The notes under the pieces are model-generated. The model was given only the letters and a program-made list of their open reading frames with translations, did no database searches and was not told the origin of the DNA. This document shows positions 21,880-32,237 of a stretch of 64,000 nucleotides of DNA, piece by piece. Position numbers and translations under genes: made by a program. The stretch comes from Coenobita brevimanus. Lineage: Eukaryota; Arthropoda; Malacostraca; Decapoda; Coenobitidae. The stretch is taken from the NCBI GenBank assembly GCA_032717465.1, contig CM064670.1, positions 19,128,439-19,192,438 on the forward strand. Direction: 5' to 3'. Numbering within the stretch: position 1 is the first letter of the stretch; the number at the start of each line of letters is the position of its first letter.

Positions 21880-22728
21880 ATCAGAGACAAGTGGACATTG
21901 CAGGCAATAATGGTCAAGGGTGTTGGCATTGGGTGCGTCACACAGCTTACAGGAGAAATGAGGTGCATTGCCTGCCCCAGCCATCTGCCACACAGGTCGG
22001 TAGCCCAGTCTGAGGCAGGCACACACCATGTTATGTCGCCAAACCATAAGACCACTGCAACGATTTCTATGGGGACGAGAGAGAAAGTGGTCATAATGTT
22101 AGACAGACACACTGTGAGCCCTCTCAGCATTTCTACGGTGGAGAATAGGGGAGCGGGCTGCTCTGCGTATTATCTGCTTGTAGCAAATGGGGGAGGCATT
22201 AGTAGCATCCACAGTGGGTGGATCCAGTGCACAGGGAGTCCTAGCAATGAGGTCAGCGGTGTTGTTGGCTGTGAGACCAATATGAGAAAGAATCCACAGA
22301 CAGTGCACCACCAGCGAACGATCGCGGGCAGTGGCTAATTGATAGAGTATCTGCATAACAAGGTGTTGATATGCAGGCCTGGGAGAGGAGAGGGCATGGA
22401 GGGCCAGCTGTGAGTCACAGATGATCAAGCTGCTGTTGTTCGTCCATATTAATAAGTAACTGCATCCAGGAGTCCATGTAGTTCACAATACGTAGAGCTC
22501 AATGAGGTTGACAGTCGACAGCCCAACCAGCCCCCTTGAGGTGGGTCCAGACTTGGGGGAAAATACAGCACAGCCAGCATTGCCATCCACCTGCAGGAAG
22601 CCATCAGTGCAGATATTGTGGGCCGAAGGGAGGGAAGATGACAGCCTGGCGATGGTCTCCAAACCTAGCTGTTTCTGATGCTGAGGCAGGTCAGTCTTGG
22701 AGGCTGGAGTATAGGAGACAGCAGGCAC
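21880..22728 (-). pseudogene. I-group LINE RNase H domain and C-terminal zinc knuckle
   Basis: The minus strand reads HNICTDGFLQVDGNAGCAVFSP (the first catalytic D of RNase H lies in TDG), then after a stop ICDSQLALHALSS (DS region), WILSHIGLTANNTADLIA (H and D near the end), and finally CKLCDAPNANTLDHYCLQC, a CCHC-type finger. The order and motifs match the RNase H of I-group LINEs. It is interrupted by a stop near 22483 and truncated in frame by the MITE at 21876. The last residues resume below 21113. Confidence 0.75.
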
Positions 22729-22737
22729 AGGGGTCTG

Positions 22738-24752
22738 TCAAGGTGGAATGCCAAAGTCCACCTCCTCAGCAAGCACTGGTACGTTGATGTTTAGCTGTCG
22801 GATGTTTGAACAAACACTATTAACCAGTGTATGGCCACCACTACGAAGCAGAGGCCTTGGTACAGTGTGATCAAGGGAGGTCCGAATGATGTGAGAGTAG
22901 TGGGGAGAAAGGTGAGGATAATGCAGGCACTTAACGCTGAAGTATGTAACCATGGAGTATATTCTCTCGACAATTGGTAGAAGATTGAGTTCAAGTTGCA
23001 TTTTGACAATAATTCTGGTTAAGCCAGGGCAGCCCAGGGTGAGTCTCATTACTACATTTTGGAACTTTTCAAGAGATTGTAAGGCTGTTCTGGAAAGTTG
23101 CCAAAGAGCAGGGGGAGAGATAATCAACAACTGATCGAATGAACGCTACGTATATGGTTCGTGCTACAGGAATACACACTCCGGCAGCATAATTGGTGAG
23201 CCACTTGAGAGGTTTTAGGTGCTGCTGTAGCCGGGTCAGCAGATCCCGAACAATCGGATGCATGCATTGTCTTGCAGGAATGGAGGGAGAAATCCATACC
23301 GGTGCCCCCATATAATGGTATTGCATGCACAGAGGAATAACACAATCCCTGACAGAGAATATAGGCAGCGTTCTTGCTGGACAGGAAGTGAAGATTTTAC
23401 TCTTTTCTGGAGAGATAATGAGTCCACATTTGGAAGCCGACTCATGAAGCAAGTGAAGGGAACGTTGCAGATCTGCTGGGGAATTTGAGTGAATATAGAT
23501 ATCATCAGCATAGCAAGTAATTGTGGTTCCAGGGATGTCGGGAAGGAGGGTGAGTAGACGATGTATGAGGATATTTAAAAAAAAAAAAAAAAAAAAGGAC
23601 AAAGGACATCACCTTGTGGAGTGCCAAGTTCGAAATCCTTAGCAGTGCTGTATGTGCCCTTAAAAAGAACATGAGAGAACTTATTAGTCAGGTAACCATG
23701 TATCCATCGCAGCAAGTTTCCCTTGACTCCAAAATCCACTAGCTGGTCGAGGATGATGTCTCTGTTGCCGACATGAAATGCACTCTTTATATCAGTGAAG
23801 GCCACTACACTGGTGGGAGATAGGATGGTGTATAGCTCCACAAGGCAGTGATGTGTCCCTCGCTCTGGTAATACGACGTACAGTAGGAGAGAGAGCTTGT
23901 CCTACAGCCTAAACAAGAGTCTTGTGAGAAGGATGCATTCTAGTACTTTATTGAAGCAGGAGGTGAGGGAAACAAGTCAGAATTTATCAGTGCCTGGTTT
24001 AGGACTAGGCACAATTGTACTGCGGGTCCAGGCTTGTGGCACGTATCCCAGTCGGACGCAAAGGTTGAATAACTGGAGAAGGGGATTACCAGGAACTTTC
24101 AGGAGGACATGGAGGATAGAAAAAGTGATGTCATCATCACCTGGAGCTGTTACCCTACCCCTGGTGAGGGCTCGCTGCAATTCATCGTCAGTTATAGACA
24201 CACCATCCTCATCATCTGTCCTCTGTAAAGCCACGGTGAGACAGAGTGCACAAAAGTTTTTCTGGGTGAGAAGCGCATCCTGAATGTGTGCAGGAAGGGT
24301 GCAAGCCCATGACTGTGCAGACCAGGCATCTACAAGATCCTGTGCATACTGTGCTGAACTGGGGTGGAGGACATTAGGGGGCTTCTTCTTAACAACTTTG
24401 GTGATAAGGCGCCACATGGAACCAACAGTTGTTTGATTGTTGATGCTATCGGTAAGTTTATGCCATGAATCAGTATAAACACAGTGCTGGAGAGCAACTA
24501 GATCATCCCTCGACAATCGATTCTGATGGAGACTCTAGGGGGAAGGTCGTCTTTGAAAGGCAAAACCTTCTTCCATCGCCTTCCTCTCTGCCTGAGCGAT
24601 GCGATTATCCAGAGTTCAGGTGTGGGCATCATGATGGCGTGTAATTGTGGTCTGCTAACATAATGGGTGTAGAAGTTATGCGTGGAGCTGACAAGTGATG
24701 AATACAACTTTTCGGGACAATGATGGTCGAACGTGGGAAGAAGGTTGGTCAT
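22738..24752 (-). pseudogene. I-group LINE reverse transcriptase
   Basis: Pieces in order on the minus strand: RVTAPGDDDITFSILHVLLK and LGYVPQAWTRSTIVPSPKPG (23977-24516), a frame change near SLTSCFNKVLE, FTDIKSAFHVGNRDIILDQLVDFG and GTPQGDVLCP (23575-23841), then a T-run (A18 on plus, about 23579-23598), LNILIHRLLTLLPD, ITCYADDIYIHS with the YADD box, and MGAPVWIS (23069-23602). The post-RT region (22738-23130) has KFQNVVMRLTLGCP. Several frameshifts are present. The expanded homopolymer sits right after the PQGD motif. Confidence 0.8.
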
Positions 24753-24949
24753 AAATTATACGAGATGTATGTAAGGTAGTACCAGGGTGGGCCTGCAATG
24801 CGAGTAAGTCTGTGTACAGGAGAAGGTGCAGCAGGGAAGGAATAATGAAGGCTGAGAGCAATGTGATCAGAGAAGAGAGCAGGGATAGATGAACACCTGA
24901 CCCGGGACGCCACTAGGCCGGATGTAAGGACATGATCTAGTATGTCTCC

Positions 24950-26299
24950 TCAAGAGTGTGCAGCCCCCCCAGTGTCCCAGCGGGTGAGCTGATTATGACA
25001 AATATACTCAAGAAGCTTAGTCCCATTACGCTTAATGGTGGCAGAAAGGTCCCCCAAAGCAGGGTGTCGGGCATTATAATCCCCCATGTATATCATGCCA
25101 CGGATGGTGGGAGCTGGGAGAGCAGCCATATTCAACCTACCTGGTGCAAAGTACACGTTGCACAACCGAATTGTGCCGCATCCAATGGTGACCTCAAGAA
25201 GCTGGAAGGTTGTCTCGTCGTCTACAGAGCTTTGGAGGAAACGGTGCTGGATGGAGGAGTGGACATACGTGACAAGTCCATTCCTAACTCGATGGATGTA
25301 AGAAACATAACTGCTGAGAGTGGGTGCCCTTACCCCAAGTAGCGCACGACCAACAAAAGATTCCTGAATGAAAATAATATCCGGGTGGCGACTGTATACA
25401 TATCCTTTGAGTGCAGTAAGTTTAGACCAGATAGTAACACCACAGGCGTTCCAAGAGATGATGTGCAGTTCTGCCACGTTACTGAACTTTGCTATGATGT
25501 TTGCAGAGGCCAGATGAGGAAGTGATGGTGGCATGAGAAGTGCTACGCAGCGTGCCACGAGGGGAAGACTCCTAGGGGGAGCATTCAATCGTCCAATGGG
25601 AGTGACAATGGAGTCCAACTTTTCCGTAAGGGTGGTGACAGTCGTAATGATGACTTGTGATTCAACCAGTGAATTTAATGTTGTCTCAAGTGTGGCTTGC
25701 TTGCTAACCAAGCCATCAATGCAGGCTTCTATTGCATCGAAACGTGACGTAAGTGAGCTAATCCGAGTCCTGAGAGTGGCAACAGCATCATAAAGTTTAG
25801 TGACTGCAGCTGAATCCAAACCAACAGTGGAGGCAGGGGAAGCGACAGCGCAGAGTGGTGGTGGTGGTACCGCTAGTGGAGCCCCACCCTTGCCAACGGG
25901 GGCAGGGTTAGCCTGGCGTGTAGTGCAGCCATGCCAAATGTTAACTCCTTCTTGATGATGTTGGGGACATTTCCAGTGCAAGGTATCTGGAGGTGGCAGG
26001 TTGGGTTGCATCGAGGCTGTGTCAGAAGCAGGTGGAGGGGGTTGGTGAGGACACGTCCAAAAGTCGTGTTGGCCAGAGCAATACCGGGAAATGTGACCAA
26101 TGCTCCAGCATCGAAAGCACCACGGTTGCTCGTCCTTCATCTTGTGAAACTCACAAAATGGGAGGCAGGGAAGGAAGCTGAAGGTGACAATTGGTGGTGG
26201 CGGGTGAGAAATGCTCCAGGTGACTACCAGCCGGTTGATAGGAGTGCTATTCTGGTGGAAACGTCGGGCTGAGTAGATACCTGGCAGCTCCTTGGCCAA
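24950..26299 (-). pseudogene. I-group LINE gag zinc knuckle, coiled coil and AP endonuclease in one open frame
   Basis: About 449 codons without a stop. A perfect CCHC knuckle, CFRCWSIGHISRYC, lies near residue 80, followed by proline-rich text and a heptad-like segment (KLYDAVATLRTRISSLTSRF...LNSLVESQ, roughly 190-245). The apurinic-type endonuclease begins with HIISWNACG (about residue 282), then DIIFIQESFVG (catalytic E), and MGDYNARHPALGD (D and N) near the end. The SDH motif falls beyond the frame's end at about 24950. No ATG is at a natural start because the frame continues from the upstream gag by frameshift. Confidence 0.75.
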
Positions 26300-26414
26300 G
26301 TTGGGATCAGTGCAGACAGGATAACATGTACGAAAGTAGGAAACTTGCGGGACCTCTCAGGTGAGTCTTGAATTTCCAAATAAAGGGATAGGAACTCTCT
26401 TTTAGTTACACTAT

Positions 26415-26999
26415 CTACGATGTCCCTGCGACGTCTGGAGATGTAGACAAAATGGGAAGTGATTGCAGACATCTTGACCTCCACTTGGGTGCAGTCAAGG
26501 TGAAAAGCACTGTTGATCTCAGACAACTATCGAAGTTTGATGTCCACAGTTGGGTTGTCTTTGAATAAAAGCTTGATGTATTCAGCCCTGGGCGTGAACG
26601 CCGGAGGCGTAGAGGCTGGAAGCACTGCGAAACTTGGGGGGATTGAACAAGCTGCGGGGAGCGAGGAGTGTTTGATCCAAGGGCAGTTTCCCTCTGCAGA
26701 GGACCAGAAGTCTCTTGCCACTTGAAGGATTTGGCAGCAGAGGATGAAGGCTCACTGTTGCTGTCCAAGGTGTTATGTACGGGGCGCTTGGCAAAGGAAG
26801 ATGCCTGGTCGAAGAGGTGAGATGTGGCAGGTACAGATAGTGCTGGTTCCGTAGCTACTTCCCCAGCTAGCAAGACATTGCTACTACTTTCTGGTAGCTG
26901 TGGCCAGTCACTCTGAGTCATCTCATCCTCGTCACTCAGCACCAGATCAACTTCAAGGTCCTCGAGGGTGGCAGGGCCCCAGTACTCCATGTTGCACAC
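26415..26999 (-). pseudogene. I-group LINE gag-like N-terminal frame
   Basis: An open frame of about 194 codons starting MCNMEYWGPATLEDLEVDL with a very acidic start and serine-rich middle. It has no recognised fold. Its position directly upstream of the zinc knuckle frame, on the same strand and one frame over, makes it the start of ORF1. A frameshift between 26415 and about 26300 separates it from the knuckle. Sequence from 27000 to 27346 would be the 5' UTR. Confidence 0.6.
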
Positions 27000-27346
27000 C
27001 TAGGCAGGTAGCAGGGTGAGCAGGGCGTCAGCTTCACCTGCACGACAGAACAGACCAATGGTAGCAGGGGAAGTCCATGATGTCACACAGGTCGTACTGC
27101 GCATGCGCAGAAACGAGAAAACCCGACCAGGGGGGCGCCATCTGCAGTACAAAATTTTCCCCACTAACTACAGGCTAAGTCCAAACATCCAGAAAACACA
27201 ACCAACGGTGAAATAAGTACTAGACCTTTATGTTGCTTCCTGCAATGACAGAAGGGTGTTGGAAGGCAATGACCAGCAGAAAAACCAGGAATATGAGCCG
27301 CACACAGCAATGATATGTTTATGTCCTGCCCTCTGGTAGCGAAATC

Positions 27347-27458
27347 CTGACGGAGAAAGTATTAATAAACAACTAACAGAATCATACAGATAGGGAAGAC
27401 AATATCCAGTGTTATGACGTGAAAAATATGACTGAGACAATAATAAGCGTTAGCTGTC

Positions 27459-27532
<74 letters not shown>

Positions 27533-27783
27533 CTTACTAGGTACTTCGACAATTGGTAATGATTATGGGTGGAGGAAAGGTAAGAAGAGAAGACACAGTA
27601 ATTGTGAGGAGAGGAAAAAAGATTTAAAATCACGTATACACAATGAACAAATCAGTTAATGGCTGTAAATATATGGATACATGTGATATGTGGCTAGCAG
27701 AAACTGACTGTAGCCTTTACGTTAACTCATATGGCTATTAATCATCCGACTAATGGAAAAGCATTTCATGGGTTAGTTATTAT
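27347..27783 (+). repeat. Left inverted arm, inner part
   Basis: This continues the arm interrupted at 20900: ctgacggagaaagtattaa, then gggaagacaatatccagtg, aataataagcgttagct, a (GA)n tract (27459-27532), tactaggta, and gtaaatatatggatacatg to about 27783. Each word recurs inverted at 30214-30806. Confidence 0.8.
27459..27532. repeat. (GA)n microsatellite
   Basis: About 37 ga units inside the left inverted arm. The matching (CT)n in the right arm (30480-30512 and 30667-30690) is split by a SINE. Confidence 0.97.
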
Positions 27784-28197
27784 ATCAAGAGGGGTTTCAC
27801 CCAGAGAAACGGCGGCACTTCTGGAATGTGGTAACAAACTACACACACCCACAATCCCAAATAAACAACCGATTGTTGAACCAGGTCTTTCACCGCTTCA
27901 CAAGCCTCACTAAAACCGAGGTCATGCGTTATAGGGTGAAATTTTGCTCTTCAGTCTACTATCGTCACAGTATCCGGTATGGTTGTGCCCCTTTGTGGCC
28001 ATAGGTTTGGTGATTACCTAATCTGATAATGTCCTTTAATTACCTGCGATGATTCGCCTTGTATAATTTCATACCACAACATGTTATGTGCAATGTCTTT
28101 AATATATTAGTATAATAATTTCATTTAGTCATAGTAAAACTGCATCCATATCCTTTAAGTTCAGCCTAATACCGATATCGTCCCCTTATCAGATAAC

Positions 28198-29208
28198 ATG
28201 ACTAAGCAGCATCAGAATTCTCCTGCAGTAATAGCAGACCGTGGACAGATAATTGGAATATGGGAGGCTGGTATGACTGCACAGGAAATTTCACATGAAA
28301 CTGGTCTACACAGGTCCGCTGTTTACCAGTGGATCACACAGTGGCAACAGGGTTATTAAGGACAAGACCTCGTAATGGAGACCAAGGGTAATAACGAGAG
28401 AACAGGACGAGGCTGTCATAGAGACACCACAACAATGGCCACTGACACCAGCAGCACAGATAAAGCTCGACCTCCGTTTGACCTGCAGTGATTCCACAGC
28501 ACGGTCCAGACATTTCCTGTTAGGTCCCAGCTGTGAAAGATGAGCTGTCCCCTGCAAATAAAGAGGTTCGGCTAGGTTTTGCCCTTCAGTGCAGTGTAAA
28601 AAGTGAAGATTTGGGGGAAAACATGATCTTTAAAGATTAGAAGTGTTTTTCATCTGTGAGGACAGGGGCAAGGTGCTGGAGGCCAAAAAATACTCGATAT
28701 ATGGAACAGTACATAGAGAAGAAAGTATATCGTCGTCGTGCAACCACAACCCTATGGGGGTGGATGACTGCATCTGGTCCAGGCAAGTTGATAGATTGAG
28801 GGCAAGCTAACTGGTGAGAAGTATGTCCTTATACTAAAGTAAGTTCTGCTACCCACTATGCGAGTGATGACCATTCCTGCTCCTCAATCACTGTTGTCCA
28901 TGATATGAGTCTAGTCCATATGAGTCAGTGTGTGAGAGTGTGGGTGCCCAAGCATATCCTGAGATCAACTTCCTGGACTGGCCTCCAAAAGAGATGCAAT
29001 TTAAACCCCATTGGGCATATATCGGCTATTATGGTGGGGGGTCTGGCATGTTAGACAGAAGTGCACAACTGCTGCTATTGTGCACCATGCACATGAAGTG
29101 TGGAAGAGCATCCGCTGCTGCCCAGATACTTGTTCCAACCTTGTAAAATCCATGAGGAAAAGGTTACATGATGTCACTGATGCTGGTGGAGGGTGGACAT
29201 TTTACTAG
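28198..29208 (+). pseudogene. Tc1-like transposase relic inside the composite
   Basis: It begins with ATG at 28198 (MTKQHQNSPAVIADRGQIIG), followed by a helix-turn-helix typical of Tc1/IS630 transposases (MTAQEISHETGLHRSAVYQW). The middle is scrambled by stops and indels. The end is readable again near 28970-29208: a DWPxK-like word, then YRLLWWGVWHVRQ, VHHAHEVWKSIRCCPD and MRKRLHDVTDAGGGWTFY. The catalytic region is mutated: the expected DLNPIE word is lost in substitutions around 28990-29010. It is clearly dead. Confidence 0.7.
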
Positions 29209-29399
29209 GGAGGGTGGACATCCCACTAAGCCTGCATATAATAATATGGTATACTTTTACACACAATTTGTTATACTTATTAATGCATACTGTTAAAATA
29301 AAGTGCTGCTGTCACCTGTTTTCATAACACCCATAAAATATACTTAAAGAGAGTAACTAAGGCCCCCACCCTCTCAAGGGAGGAATCACATCAGCCGCA

Positions 29400-29940
29400 A
29401 ACCGGTACCTATCTAGTGCGGCTCGGAATATGGCCTTGACCTTGACCTACTTTCACCTATTTTGAACTCGTAGATTTTCATACCTACTGGACATCTGTAA
29501 AATTTTGTGATTATCTTGAGAGGTTGCCAAGTTATCTTCCTAACAGACACACAGACCTTGAGCTACTTTCACCAACTTCGGACTCGTAGGAGATTTTCAT
29601 CCCTACTACACACCTGTAAATTGTTGTGATGATATCTTGAGCGATTGCAAAGTTATCGTGCTAACAAACACACAGACAGACAAACTGAAAACACTACTCG
29701 TAGGAAATTTTCATTCTTACTACACACCTGTAAAAATCTGCGATGATATCTTGAGCGGTTGCGAAGTTATCGTGGTAACAGACACACAGACTTTGACCTA
29801 CTTTCACCAATTACGAACACGTGATCGATTTTTTTCCCCTTCTACACACCTGGAAAAATTTTGTGATATCTTGAGCAGTTGGAAAGTTATCGTGCTAACA
29901 GACACAGACAGACTGACAACAATTCCAGTTTCGTTATTGC
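29400..29940 (+). repeat. Four diverged tandem units of about 120 bp
   Basis: The core gttgcaaagttatcgtgcta recurs, with variation, at about 29523, 29644, 29757 and 29878 (offsets 121, 113 and 121), followed each time by acagacacacagac and preceded by tacacacctgtaaa and ttgtgatgatatcttgag. A 108-codon open frame at 29637-29963 simply runs through the units and is not taken as a gene. Similar acagac-rich ends occur in dispersed animal repeats. Confidence 0.75.
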
Positions 29941-30213
29941 GTCTGGTTAAGAATGGTATTTGAACAGAATAATATTTCTCATATGCTGATCCTAACTAGC
30001 CCTATATGTGATCAGTGTCTAAAATCAGTTACAGTAGTACTGAATGAATGCTAACCTACAAAATACCATTGGCGCAGATGTCAAAAATAAATACTTTACA
30101 TACCACATTACAGTAAGAGAAAGAAAACAAGGTGAAGGTATCAAAGTGGATTTAGTGTAAAAGATAATTACCCAACAATTAAACCCTTTCCATACAGTAT
30201 GTCATATAAGGGC

Positions 30214-30955
30214 TGGCTCATAATACGGTAACTAACGCACGAAATACGTTTCCAATAGCCGGATGTTTAATATCTATACAAATTAACGTAACGACTACAG
30301 CCAGTTTCTGCTGGCCACATATGATCACAAGTATCCATATATTCACGATAAGTAACTGACTTATTCACTGTGTTTACCTGATTTTATTTTTCTTTCCTTC
30401 TCTCACAATTCCTGTGTCTTCTCTTCCAACCTTTCCTCTACCCATAATCTTATGATAAATTGTTAAACTACCTAGTACGCCTCTCTCTCTCTCTCTCTCA
30501 CTCTCTCTCTCTCGGGGGCCCGGTAGCACAGTGGTAGCGCGCTGAGCTTGTGATTGGGAGGTCGCAAGTTCGAGCCTCGCCCGAGCTACCGTTGCCGGGA
30601 GGGGTAGCGCCCTCCTGTAACCCAGCGGGGCTATATGGCCTTAGTTGCCTAGCTCGGGGAATTCATCTCTCTCTCTCTCTCTCTCTCTCCTATTAGCTAA
30701 CGCTTATTATTGTCTTAGCAATATTTCTCACTTCATAACACTGGACATTGTCTTCCCTACTTCTGGGGTTCTGTTAGATGTTTATTAATACTTTCCCCGT
30801 TAGTTATATCATTTTCACGTGGAGTCTCCCTTTCCACTACCCCCATTCCTCCCCTCCCTCCCTGCTCTCCTCTTCCCCAGTTTGGCGTAGAGAGACATCT
30901 GTGTATTGAGGTCTAAAACACACTGCTGGTAAAGGACTCTCGGCGAATTTTTCCT
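30214..30955 (-). repeat. Right inverted arm of the composite
   Basis: This mirrors the left arm without the LINE, so it displays the LINE's empty site (taacggggaaagtattaat on the minus strand). It carries its own insertion, the short SINE at 30513-30665. Outer limit: the RTE-like RT text (FADDS) begins at about 30956. Confidence 0.8.
30513..30665 (+). mobile_element. Short tRNA-derived SINE inside a (CT)n tract
   Basis: Head: ggtagcacagtggtagcgc (A-box-like), then gaggtcgcaagttcgagcc (B-box-like), spaced as in a tRNA, followed by about 75 bp of unrelated tail. It lies between two (CT)n blocks that form one tract in the left arm, so it inserted into the microsatellite. The first 75 bases look like a complete tRNA-like unit, so a true tRNA pseudogene cannot be ruled out. 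Confidence 0.6.
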
Positions 30956-31488
30956 CACGATGTATAGAATCATCTGCAAACAATAGTACAGGAAGTTTCC
31001 ATACACTGCCCTCTCTCAATAAGGCCGCTCCAACATCCACTGCCCTACCTTGTATCTCTTTTATAACCCCATCCATATACAGATTGCACCACTTTGGAGA
31101 CATGACACATCTCTGTTTAAATCCAACATTCAGACATAAAAATTCACTCAGTTCACCATCCACACGCATTGCAGCTTTAGCATCCTCATACATACTCTTC
31201 ACAGCATTCAACAGCTTTCCATTTGCTTCATATAATCTTAATATTTACCACTTTCCTTGTCAATTCACTATCATATGTTTTCTCAAAATCCATGTAGGCC
31301 ACATACAACTTCTTTCCCTTCTCTAGAAACTTTTCTACTAAATACCCAAGGTTGAATATCTGATCTACACAACCCTTTCTCTTCCTACAACATCCCTGTA
31401 CTTCTCCAACTAATTCATCTAGTATTTCCCTAACTCTGTCAATAAGTATCCTACCATATACTTTCCTACAACACTGAGAAGACAAATG
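30956..31488 (-). pseudogene. RTE-like LINE, 5' half of split copy b/c
   Basis: Minus strand: [54 protein letters not shown], then frame changes, RVDGELSEFLCLNVGFKQRCVMSP and VLLFADDS at the junction. The RT is cut here by the composite insertion and resumes at 20735. Its 5' end is truncated against a (TA)n/(GT)n tract at about 31489. Confidence 0.8.
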
Positions 31489-31489
31489 C

Positions 31490-31573
<84 letters not shown>

Positions 31574-31576
31574 ATA

Positions 31577-31668
<92 letters not shown>

Positions 31669-31676
31669 GGCCTATA

Positions 31677-31733
<57 letters not shown>

Positions 31734-31734
31734 G

Positions 31735-31780
<46 letters not shown>

Positions 31781-31781
31781 C
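31489..31781. repeat. Compound (TA)n/(GT)n microsatellite
   Basis: Alternating blocks: TA 31492-31547, GT to 31573, TA 31580-31625, GT to 31662, then TA blocks to 31778. It sits at the tail of the minus-strand SINE that follows, whose sister copy at 35827-36222 also ends in (TA)n. Confidence 0.95.
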
Positions 31782-32237
31782 AGCCGTTTGAGTGTCCACT
31801 GCAGGACCGGCCTATCCCGATTGAAGTGGGGATGATACAGCCCTAAGTCTACTAATACCAAGTCAGTTCACTTTCTGTCAGCGAGCAGGGAGGCGTGGCT
31901 TGTGTGACGTCATCTGGCTTAAATAACAGAAAATGTATAAAAGCGCAGACTCAAATTAAACATTTTTGATAAGGGAAAATGAAGATGGGGAAGAAGCGAG
32001 GACTGGTTTAACCCTATAATATAGCAGTAGGTTCCCTCACACCCCTACACCTTCCCTCACACATTTCAGTCCCTTCCCTCACTTCTCCGGACTGAAAATG
32101 TGTCATGGTCTGATAAGTGGAGCAAGCATCCACTCATCGTCATGGTCAAGAGTCAACTGAACACTGGGGTTTCATGATAGAGCCAGTCGACGTCACTCCG
32201 ATGCTCCACCCCCTGCGCGAGCTTGGAGCTGTTTTAA

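Larger units (their letters stand above)
20901..27346 (-). mobile_element. I-group LINE (gag, endonuclease, RT, RNase H), nearly full length
   Basis: 6.4 kb on the minus strand, or about 5.7 kb without the MITE it contains. Domains in order are gag-like region and CCHC knuckle, AP endonuclease, RT with YADD box, RNase H, and a C-terminal CCHC. An RNase H domain after RT is typical of the I group. The 3' end finishes in repeats of tcaaa (20901-20925). It is flanked by a 12-bp target duplication with one mismatch (20889-20900 and 27347-27358). The uninterrupted site is visible in the right inverted arm near 30793-30806. Frameshifts in the gag, RT and RNase H regions make this copy inactive. Confidence 0.85.
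20736..30955. mobile_element. Composite insertion with long (about 575 bp) terminal inverted arms
   Basis: The insertion splits an RTE-like LINE inside its catalytic RT box. Its left end (20738-20900 plus 27347-27783) and right end (30955-30214, inverted) are the same sequence. They open with ttcgccgacagtcc or ttcgccgagagtcc, share atgtctctctacgcca, cacgtga and atgatataact, continue through attaataaac and aataataagcgttagct, and end near catccg and gttagtta. The left arm contains a 6.4 kb I-group LINE, and the right arm a short tRNA-like SINE. Subtracting those, the element is about 3.6 kb with a loop of about 2.4 kb that holds a dead Tc1-like transposase. Whether that transposase belongs to the element is not shown. 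The exact target duplication is blurred. Confidence 0.7.

Noticed and set aside
29400..29940. CRISPR-like array
   Set aside because: The units are about 120 bp, diverged, without unique spacers of even length, and the context is animal repeats.
30513..30590. Functional tRNA gene
   Set aside because: A and B boxes are present but a non-tRNA tail follows and the unit sits in a microsatellite like an inserted SINE.
31419..31861. Tyr/Ile and Val/Cys repeat frames
   Set aside because: Pure translation of (TA)n and (GT)n microsatellites. The same holds at 3519-3817, 17195-17464, 33177-33607 and 47521-47890.
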